Positions 6,428-14,672 of a stretch of 64,000 bases of DNA are shown here, in pieces. Origin of the DNA: Conexibacter arvalis (lineage in GTDB: Bacteria; Actinomycetota; Thermoleophilia; Solirubrobacterales; Solirubrobacteraceae); NCBI RefSeq assembly GCF_014199525.1, contig NZ_JACHNU010000010.1:1-64000 (forward strand), read 5' to 3'. The position numbers and the translations under genes were made by a program. How positions within the stretch are numbered: the first letter of the stretch is position 1; every line of letters starts with the position of its first letter. The notes below the pieces were generated by a model. That model worked only from the letters and a program-made list of their open reading frames with translations. It did no database searches and was not told the DNA's origin.

Positions 6428-7867
6428 TCAGGTGCGGACGAGCGGGAGGGCGTTCTCGAAGGCGTGCTTGTCCTGCGCGCCCGGCGTGCCGGGCAGCGGG
6501 TACTCGCCGCTGAAGCAGGCGTCGCAGTGGTGCTCGCGCTGGCCGCCGACGGCTTCGTAGACGCCGTCGAGCGAGAGGTAGTGGAGCGAGTCGGCGCCCA
6601 GCTCGGCGGCGATCTCCTCCTCGGTCTCGCGGCCGTGCGCGACCATCTCCTCGCGGGTCGACATGTCGATGCCGTAGTAGCAGGGGTTGCGGATCGCCGG
6701 CGCGGTGATGCGGAGGTGGACCTCCTTCGCCCCGGCGTCGCGCAGCATCTGCACGATCTGGCGGGTGGTGTTGCCGCGCACGATCGAGTCGTCGACGACG
6801 ACCAGCCGCTTGCCTTCGACGATCTCCGGCATCGGGTTGAACTTCAGTCTGAGGCCGTGCTTGCGCAGCTCCTGCCCCGGCTGGATGAAGGTCCGCGCGA
6901 CGTAGCGGTTCTTCACGAAGCCGTCGTCCTGCGGGATCCCGCTGGCGCGGGAGAAGCCGCGCGCGGCAGGCGTGCCGGAGTCGGGCACCGCGATCACGAG
7001 ATCGGCCTCGACCGGCGCCTCGCGCGCGAGGATCTCGCCCATGCGCCCGCGCGCGCCCTGCAGCACCGTGCCGTTCATGCGCGAGTCGGGGCGGGCGAAG
7101 TAGATGTACTCGAAGACGCAGAACGCTCTGCGCTCGCCCTCGGCCGCGATCCGCGTCGAGATGCCGCCGCCGTCGATCGTGACGACCTCGCCGGGCTGCA
7201 CGTCGCGCAGCACTCTCGCGCCGATGATGTCGAGCGCGCAGGTCTCGCTGGCGACGCAGTAGCGGTCACCGATCATCCCGATCGCGAGCGGCCGCAGGCC
7301 GTGCGGGTCGCGGAAGGCGACGACCTTCTCTCTCGTCATCACGACGGTCGAGAAGGCGCCTCTCAGCCGCGGCAGCACGTCGGCGACGGCGTCCTCGAGC
7401 TTCTCCGCCGGGTGGGTCGACAGCAGCGCCGCGATGATCTCCGAGTCGGAGGTCGAGCGGAAGGCGACGCCCCTCTCGCGCAGCTCGCTGTGCAGCTCGA
7501 CGGCGTTGATCAGGTTGCCGTTGTGGGCGAGTGCCAGCTCACGCGTGTCCGAGCGGTAGACCGGCTGGGCGTTCTCCCACGCCGAGGAGCCGGTCGTCGA
7601 GTAGCGCACGTGGCCGAGCGCGAGGTCGCCGGGCAGCGAGCGGAGCTTCTGCTCGTCGAAGACCTGCGACACGAGGCCGAGGTCGCGCAGCGTCATGATG
7701 TTGCCGCCGAGATCGGTGGTGGCGATCCCGGCGGACTCCTGACCGCGGTGCTGGAGCGCGTACAGCGCGAAGTAGGCGAGTCGGGCGACGTCGTGGCCGG
7801 GCGCGAAGATCCCGAACACACCGCATTCGTCGCGCGGACCGTCGCGATCGGTGAGTTGATCAGTCAT
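6428..7867 (-). CDS. purF: amidophosphoribosyltransferase
   Basis: 479 residues, full length. Catalyses the first committed purine step, PRPP plus glutamine to 5-phosphoribosylamine. The N-terminal glutaminase domain begins after a short propeptide: RDECGVFGIFAPGHD, where the Cys after DE becomes the N-terminal nucleophile after self-processing. Motifs ALQHRGQESAGI and HNGNLINA are typical of class II amidotransferases. The PRPP-binding loop is VVVDDSIVRGNTTR. Cysteines in FCVFEYIYF, NPCYYGIDM and HCDACFSGEYP match the oxygen-sensitive [4Fe-4S] ligands of the Bacillus-type enzyme. It is downstream of purL with a 131-bp gap, so it may have its own promoter or be the last gene of the purC-S-Q-L operon. 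Converges toward a TetR gene. Confidence 0.97.
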   Translation of the reverse strand: MTDQLTDRDGPRDECGVFGIFAPGHDVARLAYFALYALQHRGQESAGIATTDLGGNIMTLRDLGLVSQVFDEQKLRSLPGDLALGHVRYSTTGSSAWENAQPVYRSDTRELALAHNGNLINAVELHSELRERGVAFRSTSDSEIIAALLSTHPAEKLEDAVADVLPRLRGAFSTVVMTREKVVAFRDPHGLRPLAIGMIGDRYCVASETCALDIIGARVLRDVQPGEVVTIDGGGISTRIAAEGERRAFCVFEYIYFARPDSRMNGTVLQGARGRMGEILAREAPVEADLVIAVPDSGTPAARGFSRASGIPQDDGFVKNRYVARTFIQPGQELRKHGLRLKFNPMPEIVEGKRLVVVDDSIVRGNTTRQIVQMLRDAGAKEVHLRITAPAIRNPCYYGIDMSTREEMVAHGRETEEEIAAELGADSLHYLSLDGVYEAVGGQREHHCDACFSGEYPLPGTPGAQDKHAFENALPLVRT

Positions 7868-7998
7868 GGGAGGGCGGGCCGTCCTCCGGCATAGGGGGTG
7901 CGACTCGCCCCATGGCAGCCGCTTCGCTCAGGGTAGCAACGCGGGCGGGCGCGTCCCTGCGCCAGCGCCCGCACGTTGCGAGATTCCATCGGACGCGC

Positions 7999-10290
7999 TC
8001 AGTCGTCGAGGCGGGTGGCGTCGTCGAGCGCGTCGGCGAGCCCGCGGGCGCGCGGTTCGCGCAGCGCGTCGAGCGTCCAGCTCAGCTCGCCGCCGCCGTG
8101 TGCGATCGACAGGCTCGCGCCGCCGACCTCGCCGACGACGGTCACCTTCACGCCGGCCGGCGCGCTCAGCGCCTCCAGCGCCTCGCGCGGGCCGGACAGC
8201 ACGAACGTGCCGGGGCCCTCGCCGAACAGCTGCTCGTCGAGCGGCAGCGACTGGCAGGTCGCGCCGCCGACCTGGCGCAGGTCGACCGTCGCGCCGCGGC
8301 CGCCGGCGACCGCCGCCTCCGCCAGCGCGACCGCGATGCCGCCCTCGGCGACGTCGTGGGCGCTGCGGACCTCGCCGCGGCGGACGGCGTCGCGCACCAG
8401 CTCGATCGCGGCGCGCAGCGCGACCGGGTCGCGCTCCGGCAGCCCGTCGGGCAGCGGCTCGCCGCGCAGCTTCGACAGCTCCGAGGCGGCCAGCGACGGC
8501 GAGGCGGCGCGGACGACCGCGATCGCGTCGCCGTCGTGGGCGAAGCCGAGCCGGCCGGCGCGGGCGGCCTCGGGCAGTCTGCCGACGAGGCCGACGACCG
8601 GGGTCGGGTAGATCGGGCCGCCGCCGCTCTCGTTGTAGAGCGAGACGTTGCCGCCGACGACCGGCGTGTCGAGCGCGCGGCATGCGTCGGCCATGCCGCG
8701 GACCGACTCCGACAGCTGCCACGCGACGTGCGGCTTCTCCGGGTTGCCGAAGTTGAGGCAGTTGGTGAGGCCGAGCGGCTCGGCGCCGACGCAGGCGAGG
8801 TTGGCCGCGCACTCGAAGACGTTCTCGACGGTGCCGCGGTACGGGTCGGCGGCGACGCGCCGGCCGGAGCCGTCGATCGCGACCGCGATCGCGGAGCCGT
8901 CGGGGAGCGTCAGCACCGCGGCGTCGGCCTCGTCGGGCCGGCGGACCGTGCGCGACTGGACGAGGCAGTCGTACTGCTCGAAGACGGGCAGGCGCGAGGC
9001 GATGTTGGGCGCGCCGAGCAGCTCCGGCAGGATCGCCTGCGGGTCGTCGTCGGCCGCCTGCAGCGCGCGCGGCGCCGGCGGGTAGATCGCCTCGTCGGGC
9101 TTGGCCGGCTCGAGGTCGTAGAGCGGGCAGTCGTCGACCAGCGCGATCACCGGCATGTCGCCGACGACCTCGCCGTGCTGCAGCACGCGCAGGTGGCCGG
9201 AGTCGGTCACCTCGCCGATCGCGGTCGCCGTCGTCTCCCACTTCTCGCAGACGGCGAGGACCGCGTCGACCTTGTCGGGCTCGACGACGCAGAGCATCCG
9301 CTCCTGCGACTCGGAGACCATGATCTCGAACGGCTCCATCCCCGGCTCGCGCAGCGGCACGCGGTCGACGTGGATGTCGAGGCCGAGGCCGCCCTTGGAG
9401 GCCATCTCCGAGGAGGAGGAGGTGAGGCCGGCGGCGCCGAGGTCCTGCAGCGAGACGAGCAGCTCCTCGTCGAGCAGCTCCAGCGAGCACTCGAGCAGCT
9501 TCTTCTCCGCGAAGGGGTCGCCGATCTGGACGGTCGGGCGCTTGTCGGCGTCGTCCTCGTCGAGCTCGGCCGAGGCGAGCACCGATGCGCCGCCGATGCC
9601 GTCGCGGCCGGTCAGCGCGCCGAACAGCACCAGCACGTTGCCCGGGCCGGTCGCGGCCGAGCGGGTGAGGCGGTCGTGCGGGGCGATGCCGAGCGCCATC
9701 GCGTTGACGAGGCAGTTCTGCTCGTAGGCGGGCTCGAAGTAGATCTCGCCGCCGACGGTCGGGACGCCGATCGAGTTGCCGTAGTGGCCGATGCCGGCGA
9801 CCGCGTGCTCGAGCAGGTAGCGCGAGCGCGTGCCGGTCGGCTCGCCGAAGCGCAGCGAGTCGAGCACCGCGATCGGGCGGGCGCCGACGGCGAAGATGTC
9901 GCGCAGGATGCCGCCGACGCCGGTCGCGGCGCCCTGGAAGGGCTCGACGGCGCTCGGGTGGTTGTGCGACTCGACCTTGAAGGCGATCGCGAGGCCGTCG
10001 CCGACGTCGACGGCGCCGGCGTTCTCGCCCGGGCCCATCAGCAGGTACGGCCCCTCGGTCGGCAGCTGGCCGAGCAGCTTCTTGGAGTGCTTGTAGGCGC
10101 AGTGCTCCGACCACATCAGCGAGAACATCGACAGCTCGACGGCGTTCGGCTCGCGTCCGAGCTTGTCGATGATGAGGTCGTACTCGCTATCGGTCAGGCC
10201 GAGCGCGCGATGGGCGTGCTCCGCATTGCGAGTTCCACGGCTGCGCCCGTCGTCCGCGATCTCACGGGAACTCGCAGAGACGTCAGACAT
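7999..10290 (-). CDS. purL: phosphoribosylformylglycinamidine synthase subunit PurL
   Basis: 763 residues, the small-type PurL that works with PurS and PurQ. It converts FGAR to FGAM using ATP and ammonia supplied by PurQ. Diagnostic stretches are MWSEHCAYKHSKKLL near the N-terminus, VESHNHPSAVEPFQGAATGV (ATP/FGAR site), GLTNCLNFGNPEKP and VVGGNVSLYNES in the second AIRS-like half. The N-terminal 30 residues are a non-conserved extension. Its ATG lies inside the end of purQ (8-bp overlap), showing translational coupling. The complex is cytoplasmic and step four of the pathway. Confidence 0.97.
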   Translation of the reverse strand: MSDVSASSREIADDGRSRGTRNAEHAHRALGLTDSEYDLIIDKLGREPNAVELSMFSLMWSEHCAYKHSKKLLGQLPTEGPYLLMGPGENAGAVDVGDGLAIAFKVESHNHPSAVEPFQGAATGVGGILRDIFAVGARPIAVLDSLRFGEPTGTRSRYLLEHAVAGIGHYGNSIGVPTVGGEIYFEPAYEQNCLVNAMALGIAPHDRLTRSAATGPGNVLVLFGALTGRDGIGGASVLASAELDEDDADKRPTVQIGDPFAEKKLLECSLELLDEELLVSLQDLGAAGLTSSSSEMASKGGLGLDIHVDRVPLREPGMEPFEIMVSESQERMLCVVEPDKVDAVLAVCEKWETTATAIGEVTDSGHLRVLQHGEVVGDMPVIALVDDCPLYDLEPAKPDEAIYPPAPRALQAADDDPQAILPELLGAPNIASRLPVFEQYDCLVQSRTVRRPDEADAAVLTLPDGSAIAVAIDGSGRRVAADPYRGTVENVFECAANLACVGAEPLGLTNCLNFGNPEKPHVAWQLSESVRGMADACRALDTPVVGGNVSLYNESGGGPIYPTPVVGLVGRLPEAARAGRLGFAHDGDAIAVVRAASPSLAASELSKLRGEPLPDGLPERDPVALRAAIELVRDAVRRGEVRSAHDVAEGGIAVALAEAAVAGGRGATVDLRQVGGATCQSLPLDEQLFGEGPGTFVLSGPREALEALSAPAGVKVTVVGEVGGASLSIAHGGGELSWTLDALREPRARGLADALDDATRLDD

Positions 10291-10954
10291 GGGTCACCAG
10301 TGAGTCGCGGATGGATGCGAACAGCTGCAGCCCGTCGACCGAGCCGGTCAGCGGGTCGACGGCGTGCTCGGGGTGGGGCATCAGGCCCATGACGTTGCCG
10401 GCCTCGTTCATGACGCCGGCGACGTCGGCGAGCGAGCCGTTGAAGTTCTGGCCGGGGGCGTAGCGCAGCAGCACCTGGCCGTTGGCCTCGACCTGCTCGT
10501 GCAGCTCCTTCGGCGCGTACCAGCAGCCGGTCGTGTGCTTGGCCGGGATCGACAGCGTCTCGCCGGGGGTGCAGGCGTTGGTGAAGATCGTGTCGGTCCG
10601 CTCGACGGTCAGGTCGACCTGGCGGCAGACGAAGCGCAGCGTTCTGTTCGGCAGCAGGGCGCCGGGCAGCAGGCCGGCCTCGCAGAGGATCTGGAAGCCG
10701 TTGCAGATGCCGAGCACCGGGCCGCCGGAGTTGGCGAAGTCGATCACCGACTCCATCAGCGGCGAGAAGCGGGCGATCGCGCCGACGCGCAGGTAGTCGC
10801 CGTAGGAGAAGCCGCCCGGGACGACGATCGCGTCGACGCCCTTCAGGTCGCGGTCGCCGTGCCAGAGGATCTCGGCGTTGGCGACCCGCTCGCAGGCGAG
10901 CTGCGCGTCGACCTCGTCGCAGGTGCCGGGGAAGCGGAGGACGCCGAACTTCAC
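10283..10954 (-). CDS. purQ: phosphoribosylformylglycinamidine synthase subunit PurQ (glutaminase)
   Basis: 223 residues from GTG 10954; the frame is open further upstream but homology begins at MKFGVLRFPGTCDEVDAQ, and this GTG overlaps the purS stop in a GTGA. Class I glutamine amidotransferase: nucleophile Cys in VLGICNGFQILC, catalytic His and Glu in LMPHPEHAVDPL. It hydrolyses glutamine and channels ammonia to PurL. Gene order purS-purQ-purL with overlaps at both ends gives fixed stoichiometry, as in Bacillus-type systems. Confidence 0.97.
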   Translation of the reverse strand: MKFGVLRFPGTCDEVDAQLACERVANAEILWHGDRDLKGVDAIVVPGGFSYGDYLRVGAIARFSPLMESVIDFANSGGPVLGICNGFQILCEAGLLPGALLPNRTLRFVCRQVDLTVERTDTIFTNACTPGETLSIPAKHTTGCWYAPKELHEQVEANGQVLLRYAPGQNFNGSLADVAGVMNEAGNVMGLMPHPEHAVDPLTGSVDGLQLFASIRDSLVTHV

Positions 10955-11187
10955 GCCGCGGCCTGGTCGACGGACACGATCTCGTAGTCCTCGATCAGCG
11001 GATTGGCGAGCAGCTTGTCGCACATCGCCGGCAGCTGAGCGGGATCCTCGACCTCCAGCTCGACCAGCCGGCCGACGTGGACCTGCGAGACGCCGTCGAA
11101 GCCGAGCGCGGGCAGCGCGCGCTCGACGGCCTGCCCCTGCGGGTCGAGGATCCCGGCCTTCGGCCGGATCAGCACGCGCATCTTCAT
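10951..11187 (-). CDS. purS: phosphoribosylformylglycinamidine synthase subunit PurS
   Basis: 78 residues, usual size. PurS is the small structural subunit that bridges PurQ and PurL. Recognised by VLIRPKAGILDPQGQAVERA, the alpha/beta core and a C-terminal NPLIEDYEIVS. It starts at the ATG that overlaps the purC stop (ATGA) and ends in the GTGA shared with purQ, so four consecutive genes are translationally coupled. Confidence 0.95.
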   Translation of the reverse strand: MKMRVLIRPKAGILDPQGQAVERALPALGFDGVSQVHVGRLVELEVEDPAQLPAMCDKLLANPLIEDYEIVSVDQAAA

Positions 11188-12062
11188 GGTTCGGTCCGCT
11201 CCAGCCAGGCGTCGAAGGGCTCGCCCGCGATCAGCTCGTAGGCCTCGATGTATCTCGCGCGCGTCTTCTCGACGACGTCGTCGGGGATCGCCGGGGCCGG
11301 CGGGGACTTGTCCCAGCCGCTGCCGGCGGCCCAGTCGCGCACGATCTGCTTGTCGAAGCTCGGCTGGCCGCGGCCGACCGCGTACCCCTCGACCGGCCAG
11401 AAGCGGGAGGAGTCGGGCGTCAGCACCTCGTCGCCGAGCGTCAGCTCGCCGTTCGCGTCTCTGCCGAGCTCGAACTTCGTGTCGGCGAGGATCACGCCCT
11501 TGGAGCGGGCGTGCTCGGCCGCCTTCGCGTAGACCTCGATCGAGACGTCGCGGACCCGCTCGGCGAGCGCGCGGTCGCCGATCAGCTCGACCGTCTGCTC
11601 GAAGTCGATCGCCTCGTCATGGCCGACCTCGGCCTTCGTGCTCGGCGTGTAGAGCGGCTCGGGCAGCTGCTCGGACTCCTGCAGGCCGGCGGGCAGCTCA
11701 AGCCCGGATACCTTGCCGGTGGCGAGGTAGTCCTTCCAGCCGGAGCCGGTGATGTAGCCGCGCACGACGCACTCGACCGGCAGCATCGACAGCTTCTTCA
11801 CCACCAGCGCGCGGCCGCGCACCTCGGCGGGGACGCCGTCGGTGGCGGAGATGAAGTGGTTGGGGACGATGGAGCCAAGGCGCTCGAACCAGAACACGGA
11901 GAGGGCGGTCAGCACCTTGCCCTTGTCCGGGATCGTGTTCGGATGGACGACGTCGTACGTCGAGATGCGGTCCGAGGCGACGAGCAGCAGCGTGTCGCCG
12001 AGATCGTAGATCTCACGGACCTTGCCTCTGGCGATGAGGGGCAGCTCGGAGAGGGAGGTCAC
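11184..12062 (-). CDS. purC: phosphoribosylaminoimidazole-succinocarboxamide synthase (SAICAR synthetase)
   Basis: 292 residues from GTG 12062. Joins aspartate to CAIR with ATP to give SAICAR. Motifs: ARGKVREIYDLGD at the N-terminus, ASDRISTYDVV, PVECVVRGYITGSGWKDY, KGVILADTKFELG and VLTPDSSRFWP. The size fits the longer, fungal-like form found in many actinobacteria. The start is supported by TAGCAT at 12071-12076, 8 bases before the GTG, so the mRNA is probably leaderless; a longer frame reaches an ATG at 12134 that would precede the promoter box. First gene of the purC-purS-purQ-purL unit. Confidence 0.95.
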   Translation of the reverse strand: MTSLSELPLIARGKVREIYDLGDTLLLVASDRISTYDVVHPNTIPDKGKVLTALSVFWFERLGSIVPNHFISATDGVPAEVRGRALVVKKLSMLPVECVVRGYITGSGWKDYLATGKVSGLELPAGLQESEQLPEPLYTPSTKAEVGHDEAIDFEQTVELIGDRALAERVRDVSIEVYAKAAEHARSKGVILADTKFELGRDANGELTLGDEVLTPDSSRFWPVEGYAVGRGQPSFDKQIVRDWAAGSGWDKSPPAPAIPDDVVEKTRARYIEAYELIAGEPFDAWLERTEP

Positions 12063-12070
12063 GTGGTGCG

Positions 12071-12076
12071 ATGCTA
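12071..12076 (-). promoter_or_regulatory. -10 box TAGCAT of the purC operon
   Basis: Eight bases separate it from GTG 12062 on the minus strand; a leaderless purC-S-Q-L transcript is likely. Confidence 0.5.
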
Positions 12077-12161
12077 CCAGCGGCGGGGGATGACAGCCCG
12101 CGCCGCGCACGTCTCCAGCACATCGCGGCTTCAACGCGCCGACCTCCGTGCCACGTTCGGT

Positions 12162-12557
12162 TCAGCGCTTCTTGCGCACACGGCTGACATGTCCGGTCTC
12201 CGGATCGAGGTTCAGCTTCATCCACACGCCGCGACGCGAGGCCCGCCCCGACGCGTCACCGATCGCCTCCCATGCGTTGAGCAGCCCGCGTAGCAGCGAA
12301 ACGGCGCCCGGCGGCCGACGCAACTGGACGACGAACGGTCTGTGCGCCTCCAGCGCGACCCGCATGCCGTCGTCTCTCCGCGACCGATCGGCCGTCACGA
12401 GGATCCGTCCGCGCTCCCGGCACCACCGCGCGATCTCGTCATCGTCCGCGGTGCTGGGTGGGCAGCCGGTATCGCCAGTGGCGTGACAGTCGAGTGCGAC
12501 CTCACGAAGCGCCGACGCGACCGTTCTCGACAGGTTGTGATCGAGGAAGAGCTGCAT
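12162..12557 (-). CDS. DUF5615-type PIN-like toxin
   Basis: 131 residues from ATG 12557. The first 95 residues have the Mut7-C/PIN-like pattern of DUF5615 proteins: FLDHNLSRTVASALRE with an early acidic residue, DDDEIARWCRERGRILVTAD with the central acidic cluster, then a basic tail. Members are toxin candidates of type II toxin-antitoxin pairs, presumed ribonucleases in the VapC superfamily, encoded just downstream of a DUF433 protein, as here (8-bp gap). The C-terminal 30 residues (WMKLNLDPETGHVSRVRKKR) are an extra basic strand. The toxin looks intact while its antitoxin is damaged. Confidence 0.75.
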   Translation of the reverse strand: MQLFLDHNLSRTVASALREVALDCHATGDTGCPPSTADDDEIARWCRERGRILVTADRSRRDDGMRVALEAHRPFVVQLRRPPGAVSLLRGLLNAWEAIGDASGRASRRGVWMKLNLDPETGHVSRVRKKR

Positions 12558-12565
12558 GGTCGAGG

Positions 12566-13032
12566 TCAGTCCGCCGCCCGCGCCAAGCGACGCTCGAAAG
12601 AGAGCGCGGCGTGCACCGCGGCCAGCGAGACATCGCTGAAGTCGGCCTGCAGCTCCTCGGCCGTCTCGCCGTCCTCGAAACGGGACTGGATCACCCACGT
12701 CTGGATGCGCGTTCTCGCGATGCAAGGCTCGCCGAGCTGGATCGCCGGGTTGACGAGCACGTGCGGCATCGGCGCCCAGGTCCGTGCGGGGCGGTCGGCG
12801 AGGGTCTCGCCGGCCGAAGCCCGCGCGACGCCAGTTCGCCGATCGCGAAGAGGCTGACCAAGGTGTAGTCGCCGCTGCGCGGCCGGTGCCCGACGGGTCT
12901 CACGACCGTGCGCATCCATCGCGCGACCTGTCGTCCGCGACCCGCGCCGTACTGGAGCGCCACGTACCGCTCCAGGTCACCGAGCCAGTAGACCCCTCTT
13001 CCGAACGTGATCTCGCGCACCGCGATCGCCAT
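12566..13032 (-). pseudogene. DUF433-type antitoxin, truncated and frameshifted
   Basis: The 5' part, from ATG 13032, encodes a conserved N-terminus (REITFGRGVYWLGDLERYVA, VARWMRTVVRPVGHRPRSGD, YTLVSLFAIGELASRG). The 3' part, ending at 12566, is a DUF433 domain (MPHVLVNPAIQLGEPCIART, then a helical end). The two halves are in different frames and meet around 12770-12810. Compared with the full-length family, which I recall as roughly 200 residues or more, a central block of perhaps 60-90 codons appears missing. The DUF433 part alone could still be translated from ATG 12769 as a 67-residue protein and might retain toxin neutralisation. That would explain survival of the toxin. Confidence 0.65.
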
Positions 13033-13205
13033 GCGCCGGATCGTATGGAGGCGCATCCGAGATCTCGCCCCCGCGTATGTGGGATCTCCTAAAGATTCTG
13101 CGCAGAAGACGCGCAGGCCCCGGAACCGGGTGGCCGAACGATCGATGAGGTGCGCGGGATGGGTCTCCTCGACCCGATTCCGCGCACGTCATGCGGCAGG
13201 CGCGG

Positions 13206-14483
13206 TCACGCGATCTCGTCGAGCCGCGCGATCAGCTCGTCGGCGTGGCGCGAGTAGTGGCCATAGTCGAAGATCGCGTCGAGGTCGAGGCCGGCCGCCT
13301 TGGGCTCCTGCGCGATCAGCTGCTTGAGCGGGGTGCGCGTGTCCCACGCCTGCTGGGCGGTGCGCTGGACGATGCGGTAGGCGTCGTCGCGGATCAAGCC
13401 GGCCTGCTCGATCAGCGCCAGCAGCAGCCGCTGCGAGAAGAGCGCGCCGGAGGTGATCTCCAGGTTCTCCAGCATCCGCTCCTCGTGGACGACGAGGCCG
13501 TCGACCACGGCGGTCGTGCGCGCCTGGAGGTAGTCGATCAGGATCGTCGAGTCGGGCAGGATCACGCGCTCGGGCGCGGAGTGCGAGATGTCGCGCTCGT
13601 GCCAGAGGGCGACGTTCTCGACGGCCGCCTGGGCGTTTCCGCGCAGCAGCCGCGCGAGGCCGGTGATCTGCTCGGTCTTGATCGGGTTTCTCTTGTGCGG
13701 CATCGCAGAGGAGCCCTTCTGCCCCTTGCGGAACGGCTCCTCGGCCTCGCGCACCTCGGTCCGCTGCAGGTGGCGGATCTCGGTCGCGATCCGCTCCAGG
13801 CCGGCGCCGGCGAGCGCGATCGCCTGCAGCAGCTCGGCGTGGCGGTCGCGCGCGACGACCTGGGTCGAGATCGGCTCGCGGCCGAGGCCGAGGCGGGCGA
13901 GCACCCGCTCCTCGAAGTCGGGCGAGGTCGCCGCGTAGGTGCCGACGGCGCCAGAGATCGCGCCGACGGAGGCCTGCGCGAAGGCGCGCTCGAGCCGCTG
14001 CGCGTTGCGGTGGGCCTCGAAGGCGAAGCCGGCGAGCACGATCCCGAAGGTGGTCGGCTCGGCGTGGACGCCGTGGGTGCGGCCGGCCATCACCGTCGTC
14101 TTGTGCTCGCGCGCGCGACGCGCGAGCACCTCGGTCAGCCGGTGCGCGCCGGGGACGATCACCTCGCCGGCCCGCTTCAGCTGGAGGCCGAGCGCCGTGT
14201 CGAGCACGTCGGAGGAGGTGAGGCCGTAGTGGATCCAGCGGCCGGCCTGCCCCGCCGACGCCGACAGCACGTCGACGAAGGCGGCGACGTCGTGGTCGGT
14301 CGTCTTCTCGCGCTCGTTCACCGCGTCGACGGTGAAGGTCGCCGCGCGGATCGCCTCCAGCTCCTCCGCCGTCGGCCCCTCCATCTCCTCGCAGGCCGCG
14401 ACCTCCACGTCGCGCCAGGCGGTCATGCGGGCTTCGTCGGTCCAGAGAGCGCCCAGCTCCGGGCGCGTGTAGCGAGCGATCAT
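13206..14483 (-). CDS. purB: adenylosuccinate lyase
   Basis: 425 residues, normal length. Acts twice in purine synthesis: SAICAR to AICAR plus fumarate, and adenylosuccinate to AMP plus fumarate. The superfamily signature is SSAMPHKRNPIKTEQITGL, and the active-site His region is AGRTHGVHAEPTTFG. The N-terminal MIARYTRPELGALWTDEAR is typical. It is on the same strand as purC but the toxin-antitoxin remnant lies between, about 1.1 kb. The next gene upstream diverges. Confidence 0.96.
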   Translation of the reverse strand: MIARYTRPELGALWTDEARMTAWRDVEVAACEEMEGPTAEELEAIRAATFTVDAVNEREKTTDHDVAAFVDVLSASAGQAGRWIHYGLTSSDVLDTALGLQLKRAGEVIVPGAHRLTEVLARRAREHKTTVMAGRTHGVHAEPTTFGIVLAGFAFEAHRNAQRLERAFAQASVGAISGAVGTYAATSPDFEERVLARLGLGREPISTQVVARDRHAELLQAIALAGAGLERIATEIRHLQRTEVREAEEPFRKGQKGSSAMPHKRNPIKTEQITGLARLLRGNAQAAVENVALWHERDISHSAPERVILPDSTILIDYLQARTTAVVDGLVVHEERMLENLEITSGALFSQRLLLALIEQAGLIRDDAYRIVQRTAQQAWDTRTPLKQLIAQEPKAAGLDLDAIFDYGHYSRHADELIARLDEIA

Positions 14484-14672
14484 GGCCCGATCATCGCAAG
14501 CGGGGCCGCGAGGGCGCCGCGACGGCCGCCGCGGTGAGACCGGAACGAGACCAAGACGACACGGTCAGCGCGCCATTCCGGCGGTACGTTGGGCCGGAAT
14601 TCGAGCTGAGCGGTCGCGCGGCCGTCGGGAGCGGCCGCGAGCGCGACCGCCGACCAGGCCAAGGAGCTGGCG

